Made by a program: the position numbers and the translations under genes
Shown here: positions 16,249 to 24,696 of the stretch, one piece after another
Layout: each line of letters begins with the position of its first letter
Position numbering within the stretch: the stretch's first letter is position 1
Assembly: GCA_003242885.1 (NCBI GenBank)
Contig: QKMZ01000006.1
Location: forward strand, 620,001-684,000
DNA: 64,000 nt
Origin: Candidatus Melainabacteria bacterium
Lineage (GTDB): Bacteria; Cyanobacteriota; Vampirovibrionia; Obscuribacterales; Obscuribacteraceae
Direction: 5' to 3'
The notes under the pieces: model-generated
Told to the model about the DNA's origin: nothing
Databases searched by the model: none
The model's input: only the letters and a program-made list of their open reading frames with translations

Positions 16249-18348
16249 TTAGTCTTCTGATTTGTCTACTGTCGTCTTGCCCGGTACAAAATTGATCTTC
16301 GGGCAAATCTTTCGCATACTCTCGATGCGGTCCTTTGTAATAAGCTCAGGACCAACCACTACTATTTTTAGGCTTTTGAACTTATTTAAAATTGCAGGAT
16401 TAACGTTTGGCATTCTGCAATTCCTAATAGTGAATCGAGTGAGATTTGGTAGCGTCGAGAGCTGTTCAAGCGCTTCGTTGGTGACTCCACGACAGCCGTC
16501 AATATCTAGTTCGGCCAAGCTTTTGATCCTAGATAGATTTTCAAAATCTTGTGGAGTGAGCAGAGTTTGTGTGCAACGAAAGGAAGTCAGTCTTTTTGAA
16601 TCTTTCAATTTCTCGATAAGTCTGCTCACTGAAGGGAGTTCGCCTGTACGGAGCTCCAGTAATTCCAAGAGCCTGTGAATTCCAAGAATTCCAGCTTCTG
16701 TCACTCTGTTATAGCCCACATTTAGCTTTTCCAGCTTTGGAAGTCTGTTGATCGTTTCAACACTTTTGTCTGAGACGTCTGTTGAGGAAACGTCCAAGCT
16801 TAAGAGTCCTTGGAAGTTGGTTATATCTTTGATGTGTTCATCGCCAATTATAGATTCTACAAGTGTGAGCTCAGTAATATCATCGTTCTGAAATTGCAGA
16901 AAGAAGCCGGGTGTGGTGATTAAGTCATTGCGGAACGATCTGAAGTGAATGCTGTTCTCGACTGGAATTTCATATAACCCTAAAGCTTTCGCAATTGGGT
17001 CTTTACCAACAACATTGAACTCGCCGACATAGGCAAGAAAGTTGATACGCCTTACTTTCTTGCCGTCGTTCTTTATGATGATGGATGATTGCACTGAAAC
17101 TTTGGGAAGTGCTCGTTCTGCCTGCGTAGAATTTTCGATTGCAGCAGCTTTGGTATTTGCTATTTCTTTTTCGATACGCTGCGTGTAATACTTGTAGTCT
17201 GCTTGGTCTTTGAAGAAGTAGACTGCGATTCCTACAAGCAGTACTGCAAGAGTACCAACAATAACTGTGAACAGTAACTCGTCTTTTGTATTTTGTTTTT
17301 TGTGCTCTTCGGTTGTGGGTTGTAGTTTTTGAAGTGCAAATGCTGAAGTGCCTTGCTGCAGTAAACTAAGATCATGAGCCAATGCGCCGAATGATTGATA
17401 TCGCGCGTTCGGGTCCTTTTCCAGAAGGCGTGAAACAATTTCTTGTATCTCCGCTGGAAATTCTTTTCCTAGCGTTGCTTCTTTGAGTGACGGCGGTTTT
17501 TCTGATTGATGCATCATCATTGTAGACAACGCCGTGTTTCCCATAAACGGCGGCAATCCAGTTAACGCTTCAAAGAGTACGCAGCCGATTGCATAAATAT
17601 CACTGCGATGATCAATCTTATTTCCCAGGCATTGCTCTGGGCTCATATAAAGCGGACTTCCAAAGATTTCACCAGTCTTGGTCAATCCTTGTACTTCAGT
17701 GCCTTCCGCTGCCTTAAGCTTTGCAATACCAAAGTCCACGATTTTTACAGTGGTCATTCCATCCGTGTTGTCGGATTTCATGACCATGATATTGCTTGGT
17801 TTCAGATCTCTGTGCACAATCCCAAGTTCATGAGCATATGCAAGCCCGAAACAAACCTGAATAAATATTGGTATTGCTTTCTCAACGCTGAGTGGACCGT
17901 CTCGCGATATAAGCTGGCTTAGAGTTGCGCCTTCGACTAGGTCCATCACAAAGAAAGGATGCTTACCATCAATGATTCCGTAGTCGTGAACGCTGATTAG
18001 ATTTGGGTGGTCGAGTAAGCTGGTGGCTTTTGCTTCTTGCTGAAAGCGCAGCCAGGTCGCGTCAGCGATGTCTGTGCCGTCAAGGGTTTTTAGAGCCCTC
18101 TCTCGCCCGAGCGAAATCTGTTGGACGCGATAGACTACGCCCATTCCACCCCTTCCGAGTTCTTCGATGATCTGGAAGCGCTCATCGATAATTCGTCCGA
18201 CTGGCAAATCAAGGCCGCCGCTCAGGCTGGCACTGACTGTTACGTCGTGCTTCCCAGAGTTGGGCGTGTTGACTGGAGATGCTTCCATCCACGATTTGCC
18301 TGCGCGGTAACCCAGACTCCGTTCGATTGAATCGACGAGAACCCCCAA
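16249..18348 (-). CDS. Transmembrane Ser/Thr protein kinase with C-terminal leucine-rich repeats
   Basis: A 699-residue PknB-type kinase. The kinase domain (about 58-330) has a glycine-rich loop GRGGMGVVYR, catalytic HRDLKPSN, DFGIAK and SPEQC in the activation segment, so it looks active. A single transmembrane helix lies near 362-384 (LFTVIVGTLAVLLVGIAVYFF). The extracytoplasmic part ends in leucine-rich repeats of the 'LxxLxxLxLxxC.xVTxEALxxL' kind (about 510-680). The frame opens with TTG at 18348; ATG at 18285, just before the conserved part, is equally plausible, and neither has a strong ribosome-binding site. The layout suggests a receptor kinase whose LRR part senses a protein or peptide ligand. 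It is convergent with the esterase gene. Confidence 0.92.
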   Translation of the reverse strand: MGVLVDSIERSLGYRAGKSWMEASPVNTPNSGKHDVTVSASLSGGLDLPVGRIIDERFQIIEELGRGGMGVVYRVQQISLGRERALKTLDGTDIADATWLRFQQEAKATSLLDHPNLISVHDYGIIDGKHPFFVMDLVEGATLSQLISRDGPLSVEKAIPIFIQVCFGLAYAHELGIVHRDLKPSNIMVMKSDNTDGMTTVKIVDFGIAKLKAAEGTEVQGLTKTGEIFGSPLYMSPEQCLGNKIDHRSDIYAIGCVLFEALTGLPPFMGNTALSTMMMHQSEKPPSLKEATLGKEFPAEIQEIVSRLLEKDPNARYQSFGALAHDLSLLQQGTSAFALQKLQPTTEEHKKQNTKDELLFTVIVGTLAVLLVGIAVYFFKDQADYKYYTQRIEKEIANTKAAAIENSTQAERALPKVSVQSSIIIKNDGKKVRRINFLAYVGEFNVVGKDPIAKALGLYEIPVENSIHFRSFRNDLITTPGFFLQFQNDDITELTLVESIIGDEHIKDITNFQGLLSLDVSSTDVSDKSVETINRLPKLEKLNVGYNRVTEAGILGIHRLLELLELRTGELPSVSRLIEKLKDSKRLTSFRCTQTLLTPQDFENLSRIKSLAELDIDGCRGVTNEALEQLSTLPNLTRFTIRNCRMPNVNPAILNKFKSLKIVVVGPELITKDRIESMRKICPKINFVPGKTTVDKSED

Positions 18349-18375
18349 AAATATACTTTCACCTAGAACCCGAAG

Positions 18376-19836
18376 TTAAAACTGGAAGTAGATAAATTTC
18401 GGGGTGATGTCTGGAGAAAAGGCGATAAGCAGGCAAATCGCGACTGTGAGATAAACCACTTTGAGCGGGCGGTTGAAGGGCATGATGCCGCCGATGCAGT
18501 CTTTGTTTTCCCGGAATTTCGTGCAAATGATTTGTCCGGCAAGGATTGCCAGAAGCATGATAGGCAAGAAGAAATAGACACCTGGCTGATCGACGTTTGG
18601 CAGCGTGACTTGCCAGAACTTCAGATTAGGCAGTTGGTCTATGAACAACAAACGTTTGATGATGCCGACACCAATCGGCACATTGTCGGCACGGAAAATC
18701 ACTTCGGTGAGACAGACGCTGTGGAAGGTGAGGAAAATGGCGAAAGCGTGGAAGATTTTGTTGGCGGTCAAAGTCTTGAGTATCTCAGACTTTTCTACGA
18801 GATTGCGCCACTCTCTATGCAGAACCAGCAACACGCCATGCAATGTCCCAAACAAGATGTAGTGCGTAGCAGCTCCGTGCCAAAGACCGCACAAAGTGAA
18901 GGTGATGAGGATGTTTCTGTAAGTCATCCACTTGCCGGCGCGGCTGCCGCCCAGGGGGATGAAGAGATAGTCTCTGAGCCAGGTGGAAAGCGAGATGTGC
19001 CACCGTCTCCAATATTCAGTGATTGACTCGGCCATATACGGCAGGTCAAAGTTTTTCGGCACCTTAAAACCGAGAAGCTGCGCAGATCCTCTGGCAATAT
19101 CAGTGTAGCCGGAGAAGTCGAAATAGACTTGGAACGCGAAAGCGTAGGTGGCAAGCCACATGTCGAATGTCGTGAAATTGTTAGGATTCGCATATGCCGT
19201 CTGCACAACGATAGCCAGGTTATCGGCAAAGATTACCTTTTTCATCAAACCGAAAACAATTAGTTCAATGGCCTCGTCAAACTGTGACATCGACAGTTTT
19301 GTCTTCACTTCAAGCTGCTGCATGAAGTCCTGATAGCGCTTGATTGGACCGGCTATTTGTGTTGGGAAAAAACTGGCGAAGAGCGCGAATTGCCACGGTG
19401 ATTTGACTGGCGCACTACCTTTATAAACGTCCGTCAGATAGTGGATGAATTCAAACGCGAAGAACGAGATGCCCAAGGGCAGAATGATTTGAAAAGGAAT
19501 TGGCATCAATTCCTGATTCGAGAATGCTAGAGCCGAGTTTGCGACATCGCGCACGAAATACGCGTATTTGAAGAATCCCAGAAGCAGCAAGTTCGCAGCT
19601 ATTGCGATAACGAAAAGGAGTTTTTTCTTCGTCTCGGCTTTAGCAATCCAGAGCCCCATGAAATAGTTGATTGCCGTCATCGCCGCGATAAGCAACCCGT
19701 ATTCCGGCTTCCAAGCCATATAGAAAATGTAACTGGCTAAGAGCAGAAGTGCGGTGCGAAAACGATATGGCACCATCCAGAAAAGCGCTACTACAATCGG
19801 CAAAAATACCAGGTAGGTAAAGCTGTTGAATAGCAT
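18376..19836 (-). CDS. MBOAT family O-acetyltransferase (AlgI/DltB-like)
   Basis: Integral membrane acyltransferase of 486 residues that passes acetyl groups across the membrane for modification of an exported polymer. The N-terminus MLFNSFTYLVFLPIVVALFW is typical of AlgI-like proteins, there are about ten hydrophobic segments, and the catalytic region WHGAATHYILFGTLHG (about 330-345) carries the two conserved histidines. SFFPTQIAGPI and the EYWRRWHISLSTWLRDYLF block are further family signatures. It starts one base into the stop codon of the SGNH-like gene (TAATG), so the two are translationally coupled. The acceptor polymer (exopolysaccharide or wall polymer) is unknown; no polymer synthesis gene is in the window. 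Confidence 0.92.
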   Translation of the reverse strand: MLFNSFTYLVFLPIVVALFWMVPYRFRTALLLLASYIFYMAWKPEYGLLIAAMTAINYFMGLWIAKAETKKKLLFVIAIAANLLLLGFFKYAYFVRDVANSALAFSNQELMPIPFQIILPLGISFFAFEFIHYLTDVYKGSAPVKSPWQFALFASFFPTQIAGPIKRYQDFMQQLEVKTKLSMSQFDEAIELIVFGLMKKVIFADNLAIVVQTAYANPNNFTTFDMWLATYAFAFQVYFDFSGYTDIARGSAQLLGFKVPKNFDLPYMAESITEYWRRWHISLSTWLRDYLFIPLGGSRAGKWMTYRNILITFTLCGLWHGAATHYILFGTLHGVLLVLHREWRNLVEKSEILKTLTANKIFHAFAIFLTFHSVCLTEVIFRADNVPIGVGIIKRLLFIDQLPNLKFWQVTLPNVDQPGVYFFLPIMLLAILAGQIICTKFRENKDCIGGIMPFNRPLKVVYLTVAICLLIAFSPDITPKFIYFQF

Positions 19837-21065
19837 TACATCTCACCTCTTGCCTTGCCGGCGATTTGAGAATCTTGACGGGTGAGCGCTGCGCTCAGGC
19901 GAGTGTCTTTGCCGATTTCCTTGGCCACAAAGTCCATGACCTTTCGGCCACCTGATGCATCCATGTGACAGGAATCGGTGAAATCTTTGATGTTGAACGC
20001 GCCGGTAGCCTGAAGATCCAGGTATGCAACTTTTTCAGCTTTTGCAAACGATTCGACCTTTTTTACCAGAGCATCGTGCACACCCTTGGGAAGAATAGTC
20101 AAAGCTGGGTCAGGAAGGGCGACATTGACAATGAGTGGTTCGATGCCTTTCTCTTTGCAGAGGTCGATGCATTTCTTCAGCCATGCCATTTTGATTTTGC
20201 AGCGCTCCGGCGTTGCAAATCGATAACGCTTTCTGAAATTGTTGGAATTATCGTTGTAGTAGTCTATGCCGACGGGCTGAGCAAGCCAGATTCCTGGTGC
20301 GACTTCATCTTGGTAGATGGCGTCTTTTACATCGCCCTTCTCTTTAGAAGTGATCGGTTTTGCAGACAATGGCCCCAGGTAATCGGACATCTTGTTGCGC
20401 ATTGTTCCTACCACAGAACCTTGCACATCATGTTTGCGCCCGGCTAAATACAATCCTTCATTGACCAAGAACTCAGTACGCTGCCATGGTTTTGGCATTG
20501 CCAGATCCAGCAAATCACGTGTTTGCGTAAACTTGCTCAAATACTTATAGTGCGTGGAAGAGACTGCGCAGTAAAAGTCGTCGTCGGTCATATCCAAAGG
20601 TGTCAAACCAAGGACAACTACTTTTGGGGTCTTTCCTTCCTTAAAGAGTGTGCGGATAATCATGTAGTCATCTGACACCATCGCACCGGGCAGCGCAAAA
20701 TTGAAACAACTGAGATTGAGACCAGGAAGCTGTTTCTTAATCGCATCTTCCAGATAGTGGCTGCGCCGTTCTACGACAATATCCACTTTGCGATTGAGGT
20801 GTTCAGCCTCCAACATCCACAGAGGATTCATAAAAATGGATGAGCCCAGTAGCACTACATCCGGTGCCGACTTCTCTTGTAAATAATCTTGAGTAGTCCA
20901 ATAAGCCCAGTGTTTTGCAGACGGGATGGTATTTGGGTCTACTCGTCCAAATGGATCTTTCAGCGCTAAAAACACGTTGATTGCAACGACCAAGAGCAAA
21001 GCAATTAGAACTGGACTTTGCTTTAAGGCGGCGGCTATTTTTTTAATTGGAGACAGTGCGGACAA
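19836..21065 (-). CDS. Membrane-anchored SGNH-like protein, AlgJ/DltD-type partner of the MBOAT protein
   Basis: A 409-residue protein with an N-terminal transmembrane anchor (about 17-34) and a periplasmic-side domain with the SGNH-type order: block I VVLLGSSIFMNP (Ser of GSS, about 70-76), a middle GAMVSDDY segment, a VVLGLTPLDM strand and the terminal block DSCHMDASGGRK with Asp and His (about 366-377). Such proteins work with AlgI-type MBOAT proteins to place acetyl groups on the polymer. The start is TTG at 21065; AAGGAA lies about 13 nt upstream. The TAATG junction couples it to the MBOAT gene. Confidence 0.82.
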   Translation of the reverse strand: MSALSPIKKIAAALKQSPVLIALLLVVAINVFLALKDPFGRVDPNTIPSAKHWAYWTTQDYLQEKSAPDVVLLGSSIFMNPLWMLEAEHLNRKVDIVVERRSHYLEDAIKKQLPGLNLSCFNFALPGAMVSDDYMIIRTLFKEGKTPKVVVLGLTPLDMTDDDFYCAVSSTHYKYLSKFTQTRDLLDLAMPKPWQRTEFLVNEGLYLAGRKHDVQGSVVGTMRNKMSDYLGPLSAKPITSKEKGDVKDAIYQDEVAPGIWLAQPVGIDYYNDNSNNFRKRYRFATPERCKIKMAWLKKCIDLCKEKGIEPLIVNVALPDPALTILPKGVHDALVKKVESFAKAEKVAYLDLQATGAFNIKDFTDSCHMDASGGRKVMDFVAKEIGKDTRLSAALTRQDSQIAGKARGEM

Positions 21066-21241
21066 GGTTTACGAGATTTCCTTCTATGGACGAAATGCGC
21101 ACGGCATTCCAGCGGGAGGCATTATAGCTTGACAGCTGAAAGCCTTCGTTTGCATTAGCTAATAGTTGTGCTCCGAGGTGCTATAAACGAGCTAGGACTG
21201 GGAAATCACCTAGTATTCAATTGAAATATATGGTTCTTTGG

Positions 21242-21312
21242 TGACCCGCTGCCCAATTGCGGGAGTCTGGCAAAGATGATAAAAGCCGCAAAGCCCGGCT
21301 GACTGGGGTTAA
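21242..21312 (+). promoter_or_regulatory. Structured leader upstream of the CorC/HlyC-type gene (possible riboswitch)
   Basis: Within 110 nt of the start codon are two hairpins: CCCGC (21245-21249) with GCGGG (21259-21263), and AGCCG (21284-21288) with CGGCT (21296-21300), whose loop is CAAAGCC. The words GGCAAA (21269-21274) and CGCAAAGCC (21287-21295) plus GGGGTTA (21304-21310) recall parts of the c-di-GMP-I (GEMM) riboswitch core, but the hairpin that should separate them is missing. I claim only a possibly structured leader. Confidence 0.3.
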
Positions 21313-21352
21313 TGGGACAAATCAATAAGATTTTAGGGGCAGGGAGCCTCTT

Positions 21353-22666
21353 GTGAACGTCAATTCGATCGCTTTAGAAATCACTGTCATATTGGTGCTG
21401 ATTCTCATCAATGGAGTCTTTGCGCTCTCAGAGATGGCACTGGTTAGTTGCCGCCGCCCTCTGCTGCTCAAACTTGCAGAGGAAGATAAGCCAGGTGCCA
21501 AAGCCGCGCTGGCTTTGACCGATTCACCCAACACCTTTCTTTCGACAATTCAGATAGGCATCACACTCGTTGCCATTCTCGCCGGTGCTTTCGGCGGAGC
21601 TACATTGGCTGACGAGCTTTCAGATCAACTCGAAAGTATTGAGCATCTTCGTCCGTATGCCGATTCGATAGCGTTTGTGATCGTAGTTGTATGCACTACT
21701 TATCTGTCGCTCATTGCAGGTGAGTTAGTGCCAAAGCGCATTGCTCTTTCCAATCCCGAAGGAATTTCCTGCGTCATTGCACCGTTCATGAAATTTCTTT
21801 CTCACGTTGCCTCTCCGGTGGTTAAATTCCTCTCGCTTTCGACCAACTTTGCTGCCGGTGTTTTCGGTGTCGAAGATGACAAAGCACGAGAGGTGTCAGA
21901 GCGCGAAATTCAGGCAATGGTGGACGAAGGTGCACGAGTCGGAGTATTTCAGGAGACCGAGCACGACCTTTTGTGCGGGGTTTTCGGACTAGACGAGCGA
22001 AAAGTATCGGCCGTAATGACGCCGGTTACAGAATTGATTTGGCTTGATATAGAGGCGCCGCAAGAGGAGGTTATGTCTCGGGTATTTGCCCACCCTCACA
22101 CCAAATTTCCAGTGGCGCGAGGTTCTCTGGATAACTTTCTTGGAGTGGTTAGAGCACGCGAACTGCTCACTGTATGGGCTCGCGAAGGCAAAATCGACTT
22201 GGAAAAACTTATCCGCAAGCCGCTTATGATGCCCGACACCAAAAGTGCACTCAATGCTCTTGCGGACTTCCGCCGCGACAAGGTGAGCGGAGCGATGGTG
22301 GTTGACGAACATGGCACTTTGCGTGGGTTGGTGACCGTTTCCGACATCCTTAGTTCGATTGTGGGCGATGTGCAAATTTCAGATGAAACCGTTTCTTACC
22401 TCACAGTTGTTACGCGCGACGATGGAGGATTTTTGGTGGACGGCATGCTGCCGATTGCCGAATTCAAAAAGCGCCTGTCGGCAACTGAGTTGCCAGACCA
22501 GCACTCTGGCAAATATGAAACAGTGGCCGGACTTATAGTTCATCTTTTAGGTCATGTACCGGCCACAGGTGAAGTCGCCACCTGGAATGACTTGCGCTTC
22601 GAGGTCATTGATATGGATGGTTTCAAGATCGATAAAGTTGCAGTTTCTTACCACAAGGCGTCGTGA
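21353..22666 (+). CDS. CNNM/CBS-domain hemolysin-like protein (HlyC/CorC family)
   Basis: Membrane protein of 437 residues with the family order: CNNM (DUF21) transmembrane domain (about 1-190; NGVFALSEMALVSCRR, ANTFLSTIQIGITL-type motif as NTFLSTIQIGITLVAILAGA), a CBS pair (about 210-335; VMTPVTELIWLD and GVVRARELL, then GTLRGLVTVSDILSSIVGD) and a C-terminal CorC_HlyC domain (about 350-430; DGGFLVDGMLPIAEFKKRL). Relatives are linked to Mg2+/Co2+ efflux or homeostasis; the hemolysin name is historical. GTG start at 21353, with GGGAG six bases upstream. A possibly structured leader precedes it. Confidence 0.92.
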   Translation: MNVNSIALEITVILVLILINGVFALSEMALVSCRRPLLLKLAEEDKPGAKAALALTDSPNTFLSTIQIGITLVAILAGAFGGATLADELSDQLESIEHLRPYADSIAFVIVVVCTTYLSLIAGELVPKRIALSNPEGISCVIAPFMKFLSHVASPVVKFLSLSTNFAAGVFGVEDDKAREVSEREIQAMVDEGARVGVFQETEHDLLCGVFGLDERKVSAVMTPVTELIWLDIEAPQEEVMSRVFAHPHTKFPVARGSLDNFLGVVRARELLTVWAREGKIDLEKLIRKPLMMPDTKSALNALADFRRDKVSGAMVVDEHGTLRGLVTVSDILSSIVGDVQISDETVSYLTVVTRDDGGFLVDGMLPIAEFKKRLSATELPDQHSGKYETVAGLIVHLLGHVPATGEVATWNDLRFEVIDMDGFKIDKVAVSYHKAS

Positions 22667-22727
22667 GAAAGCTTTCCCTAGCTTTGGTATGATGGGTTAA
22701 GAGGGCTCTAATTTAGCAACAGGCCAC

Positions 22728-23672
22728 ATGGACGACACAGTCGACACCTTGCTGCGCATGCTTCCTGAAAAAGAGCAGGAGATGGGGAGTGAAAGCACCC
22801 AGCTCGCTGACTACTTAACAGTGCTTGCGTTGACTCTTTACCATGAAAGCCGCTTCCCTGAAGCGGAAGCTATGTTTCACCGCGCCTTGTCGATCAGAGA
22901 AAAGGTATTGGCGGTAGATCACGCTGATATTGGCGTTTCGCTCAATCACTTGGGCATGGTAATGCTGGCACAGGGGCACTTTTCCGAAGCTGAGCCTCTT
23001 TTTAGACGGGCTCTGACGATTCAAGAGAGAGCGCTGGGTTTTGAACATATTAGTCTGGCGGCTGGTTTGAATAATTTAGCCGAGCTTTATCGTATTTTGG
23101 GGCGCCCGGAGCCCGCTGAGAAGCTTTATCGTCGGGCTTTGACTATACGTGAGCGACACCTTGGTTCTGACCATCCGGAAGTGGCTGAGGTTCTGAATAA
23201 TTTGGGATTGCTCTATTACGACTTGGGGCGCAATGCTGATGCCGAACCACTCTACAGACGTGTTTTGGCGATTCAGGAAAAATATTTGGGCAAGGACCAT
23301 CCTATTGTCGCTACCACCTTGTCTAACTTGGCTGCACTTTTTACAGACAAAGAATCGTTCGATAAGGCTGAGCCACTGCACATTCGCGCCCTCTCAATAA
23401 GAGAACGGATTTTGAGCACGGAACATCCAAAAGTGGCGGAAAGCTTGAACAATCTTGGCTGGCTATACCATCAGCGTGGCAACTATTCGCGAGCGGAATC
23501 TATGTATTCACGTGCGATCCAAATTTGGGAACGCTCCTTGGGACCAGAACATTCGAATGTCGCCGCATGTCTTGAGAATTATGCCGATTTGATGCGCAAG
23601 ACCGATCGCGAAATCGATGCGGTCGCTTTGGAGCAACGCGTCTACGTTATTCGCAGAAAAAACGCCCATTAG
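22728..23672 (+). CDS. Kinesin-light-chain-type TPR repeat protein
   Basis: A 314-residue, probably cytoplasmic protein built almost wholly of six 42-residue tetratricopeptide repeats from about 30 to 290. The repeats follow the pattern 'AEPLYRRALxIRExxLGxDHPxVAxxLNNLGxLY', typical of bacterial KLC-like proteins. No enzyme domain and no signal peptide are seen. TPR arrays serve as protein-binding scaffolds. ATG start, without a strong Shine-Dalgarno. A related, shorter TPR protein is encoded at 36603-37319. Confidence 0.85.
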   Translation: MDDTVDTLLRMLPEKEQEMGSESTQLADYLTVLALTLYHESRFPEAEAMFHRALSIREKVLAVDHADIGVSLNHLGMVMLAQGHFSEAEPLFRRALTIQERALGFEHISLAAGLNNLAELYRILGRPEPAEKLYRRALTIRERHLGSDHPEVAEVLNNLGLLYYDLGRNADAEPLYRRVLAIQEKYLGKDHPIVATTLSNLAALFTDKESFDKAEPLHIRALSIRERILSTEHPKVAESLNNLGWLYHQRGNYSRAESMYSRAIQIWERSLGPEHSNVAACLENYADLMRKTDREIDAVALEQRVYVIRRKNAH

Positions 23673-23731
23673 TTGAAAGAGGCGCTAGAATCTAGGGCGG
23701 CTGTTCCGTCTACGTCTTTGCGTGCAAATTT

Positions 23732-24583
23732 ATGATCCCGACTAAGGCAAGCGAAAGAGAATCATTCACTCTCACCAAAGTTGAAATTGAAGGCATCCCA
23801 AACGCGCATATATTGGAGAGCGACTCGATAGATAGTTTGTTGGTGGTACCCGGGCGTCACTTGCTTGGCTATAGGCGCCAATTGGCTGCTTTCACTGCGA
23901 CCGTCACTTGGATCGACGCTCTCAATGCGGCAAAGGAATTGCCGGAAAATTTAAATGAACTCTGCACTGTAACCGTGATGGCTGAGGGATGTGGTCACAA
24001 CCTTCCGACGGCTGTCGGATGCGCTCTCGATGGCGCTCATTATCGCGGTGACAATTGGATTGGTGTCAGCCGTTTTGCATTACCTAATAAAGAAGGGCAA
24101 GACTACACAGACTTCGATGCAAAAGTAACGTACATGCGCATGCACTCTGCAGCGCCTGTTTGGTTGATGTTGGATACAATCGCTACGGGCGCAACACTGA
24201 TTAAAGGTCTGACTGCGACTTTTGAAAATTGCAAAAAGCCGAAGCGCATTTTGCTGGCTGCAACTTGCGGGTCGATTGTCGGAACCCGTAAGGTCGTCGA
24301 ATTTCTACAGTCGGAAAAAATTGAAGTGCACGTGACATTTTGGGGCGCGGCTTTCGGACTCTGGAATGACGGGACAGGTTTGCCTTGGTGCCACCCTGAT
24401 ACGATTATTTCTGGCACCACGCGCGGTGTGACAAATCGTCAGATTGCCGGAAGACTTTTCAATGAGATTCCGGGCTTCTGTGCAGTCGGAGATTGTTCAG
24501 CCAACTTCTTCGACGTGGAAGATGCGAAGCGCGTACTAAAAGAAGAAGAGTACAAATTCTCCTGGCGTCTGCCTACTCTGTAA
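23732..24583 (+). CDS. Phosphoribosyltransferase-like protein of unknown role
   Basis: A 283-residue soluble protein. The segment APVWLMLDTIATGATL (about 140-155) looks like the PRPP-binding loop of type I phosphoribosyltransferases (hydrophobic strand, acidic residue, xATGxT), although the usual second acidic residue is absent. It is followed by KRILLAATCGSIVGTRKVVEFL, as in uracil/purine PRTases where the next strand carries AA/S-P-x-G. A conserved-looking GCGHNLPTAVG precedes it (about 88-98). The remaining C-terminal part (WGAAFGLWNDGTGLPWCHPDT) is not recognised. No pathway neighbour is present, so substrate and even enzymatic activity remain open. Confidence 0.65.
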   Translation: MIPTKASERESFTLTKVEIEGIPNAHILESDSIDSLLVVPGRHLLGYRRQLAAFTATVTWIDALNAAKELPENLNELCTVTVMAEGCGHNLPTAVGCALDGAHYRGDNWIGVSRFALPNKEGQDYTDFDAKVTYMRMHSAAPVWLMLDTIATGATLIKGLTATFENCKKPKRILLAATCGSIVGTRKVVEFLQSEKIEVHVTFWGAAFGLWNDGTGLPWCHPDTIISGTTRGVTNRQIAGRLFNEIPGFCAVGDCSANFFDVEDAKRVLKEEEYKFSWRLPTL

Positions 24584-24622
24584 GGTGTCTTGATTCTCTG
24601 CAGGATGTTGCCTTTATCATCT

Positions 24623-24696
24623 GTAGGGTCGACGCCATGCGTCGACCGCCTGAAGATGTGCGTTTAAACAGGGTGAGACCACGCCTCGTCCCTACG
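24623..24696. repeat. Dispersed palindromic repeat, copy 2, with an inverted companion
   Basis: Stem GGTCGACGC (24627-24635) with GCGTCGACC (24639-24647) around the same CAT loop as copy 1 at 14407-14427. About 25 nt on, the complement of 24671-24694 reads TAGGGACGAGGCGTGG and so on, a related unit in inverse orientation. The element thus begins with GTAGGG and ends with CCCTAC. Its right end supplies the stop codon of the neighbouring kinase gene. Confidence 0.65.
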
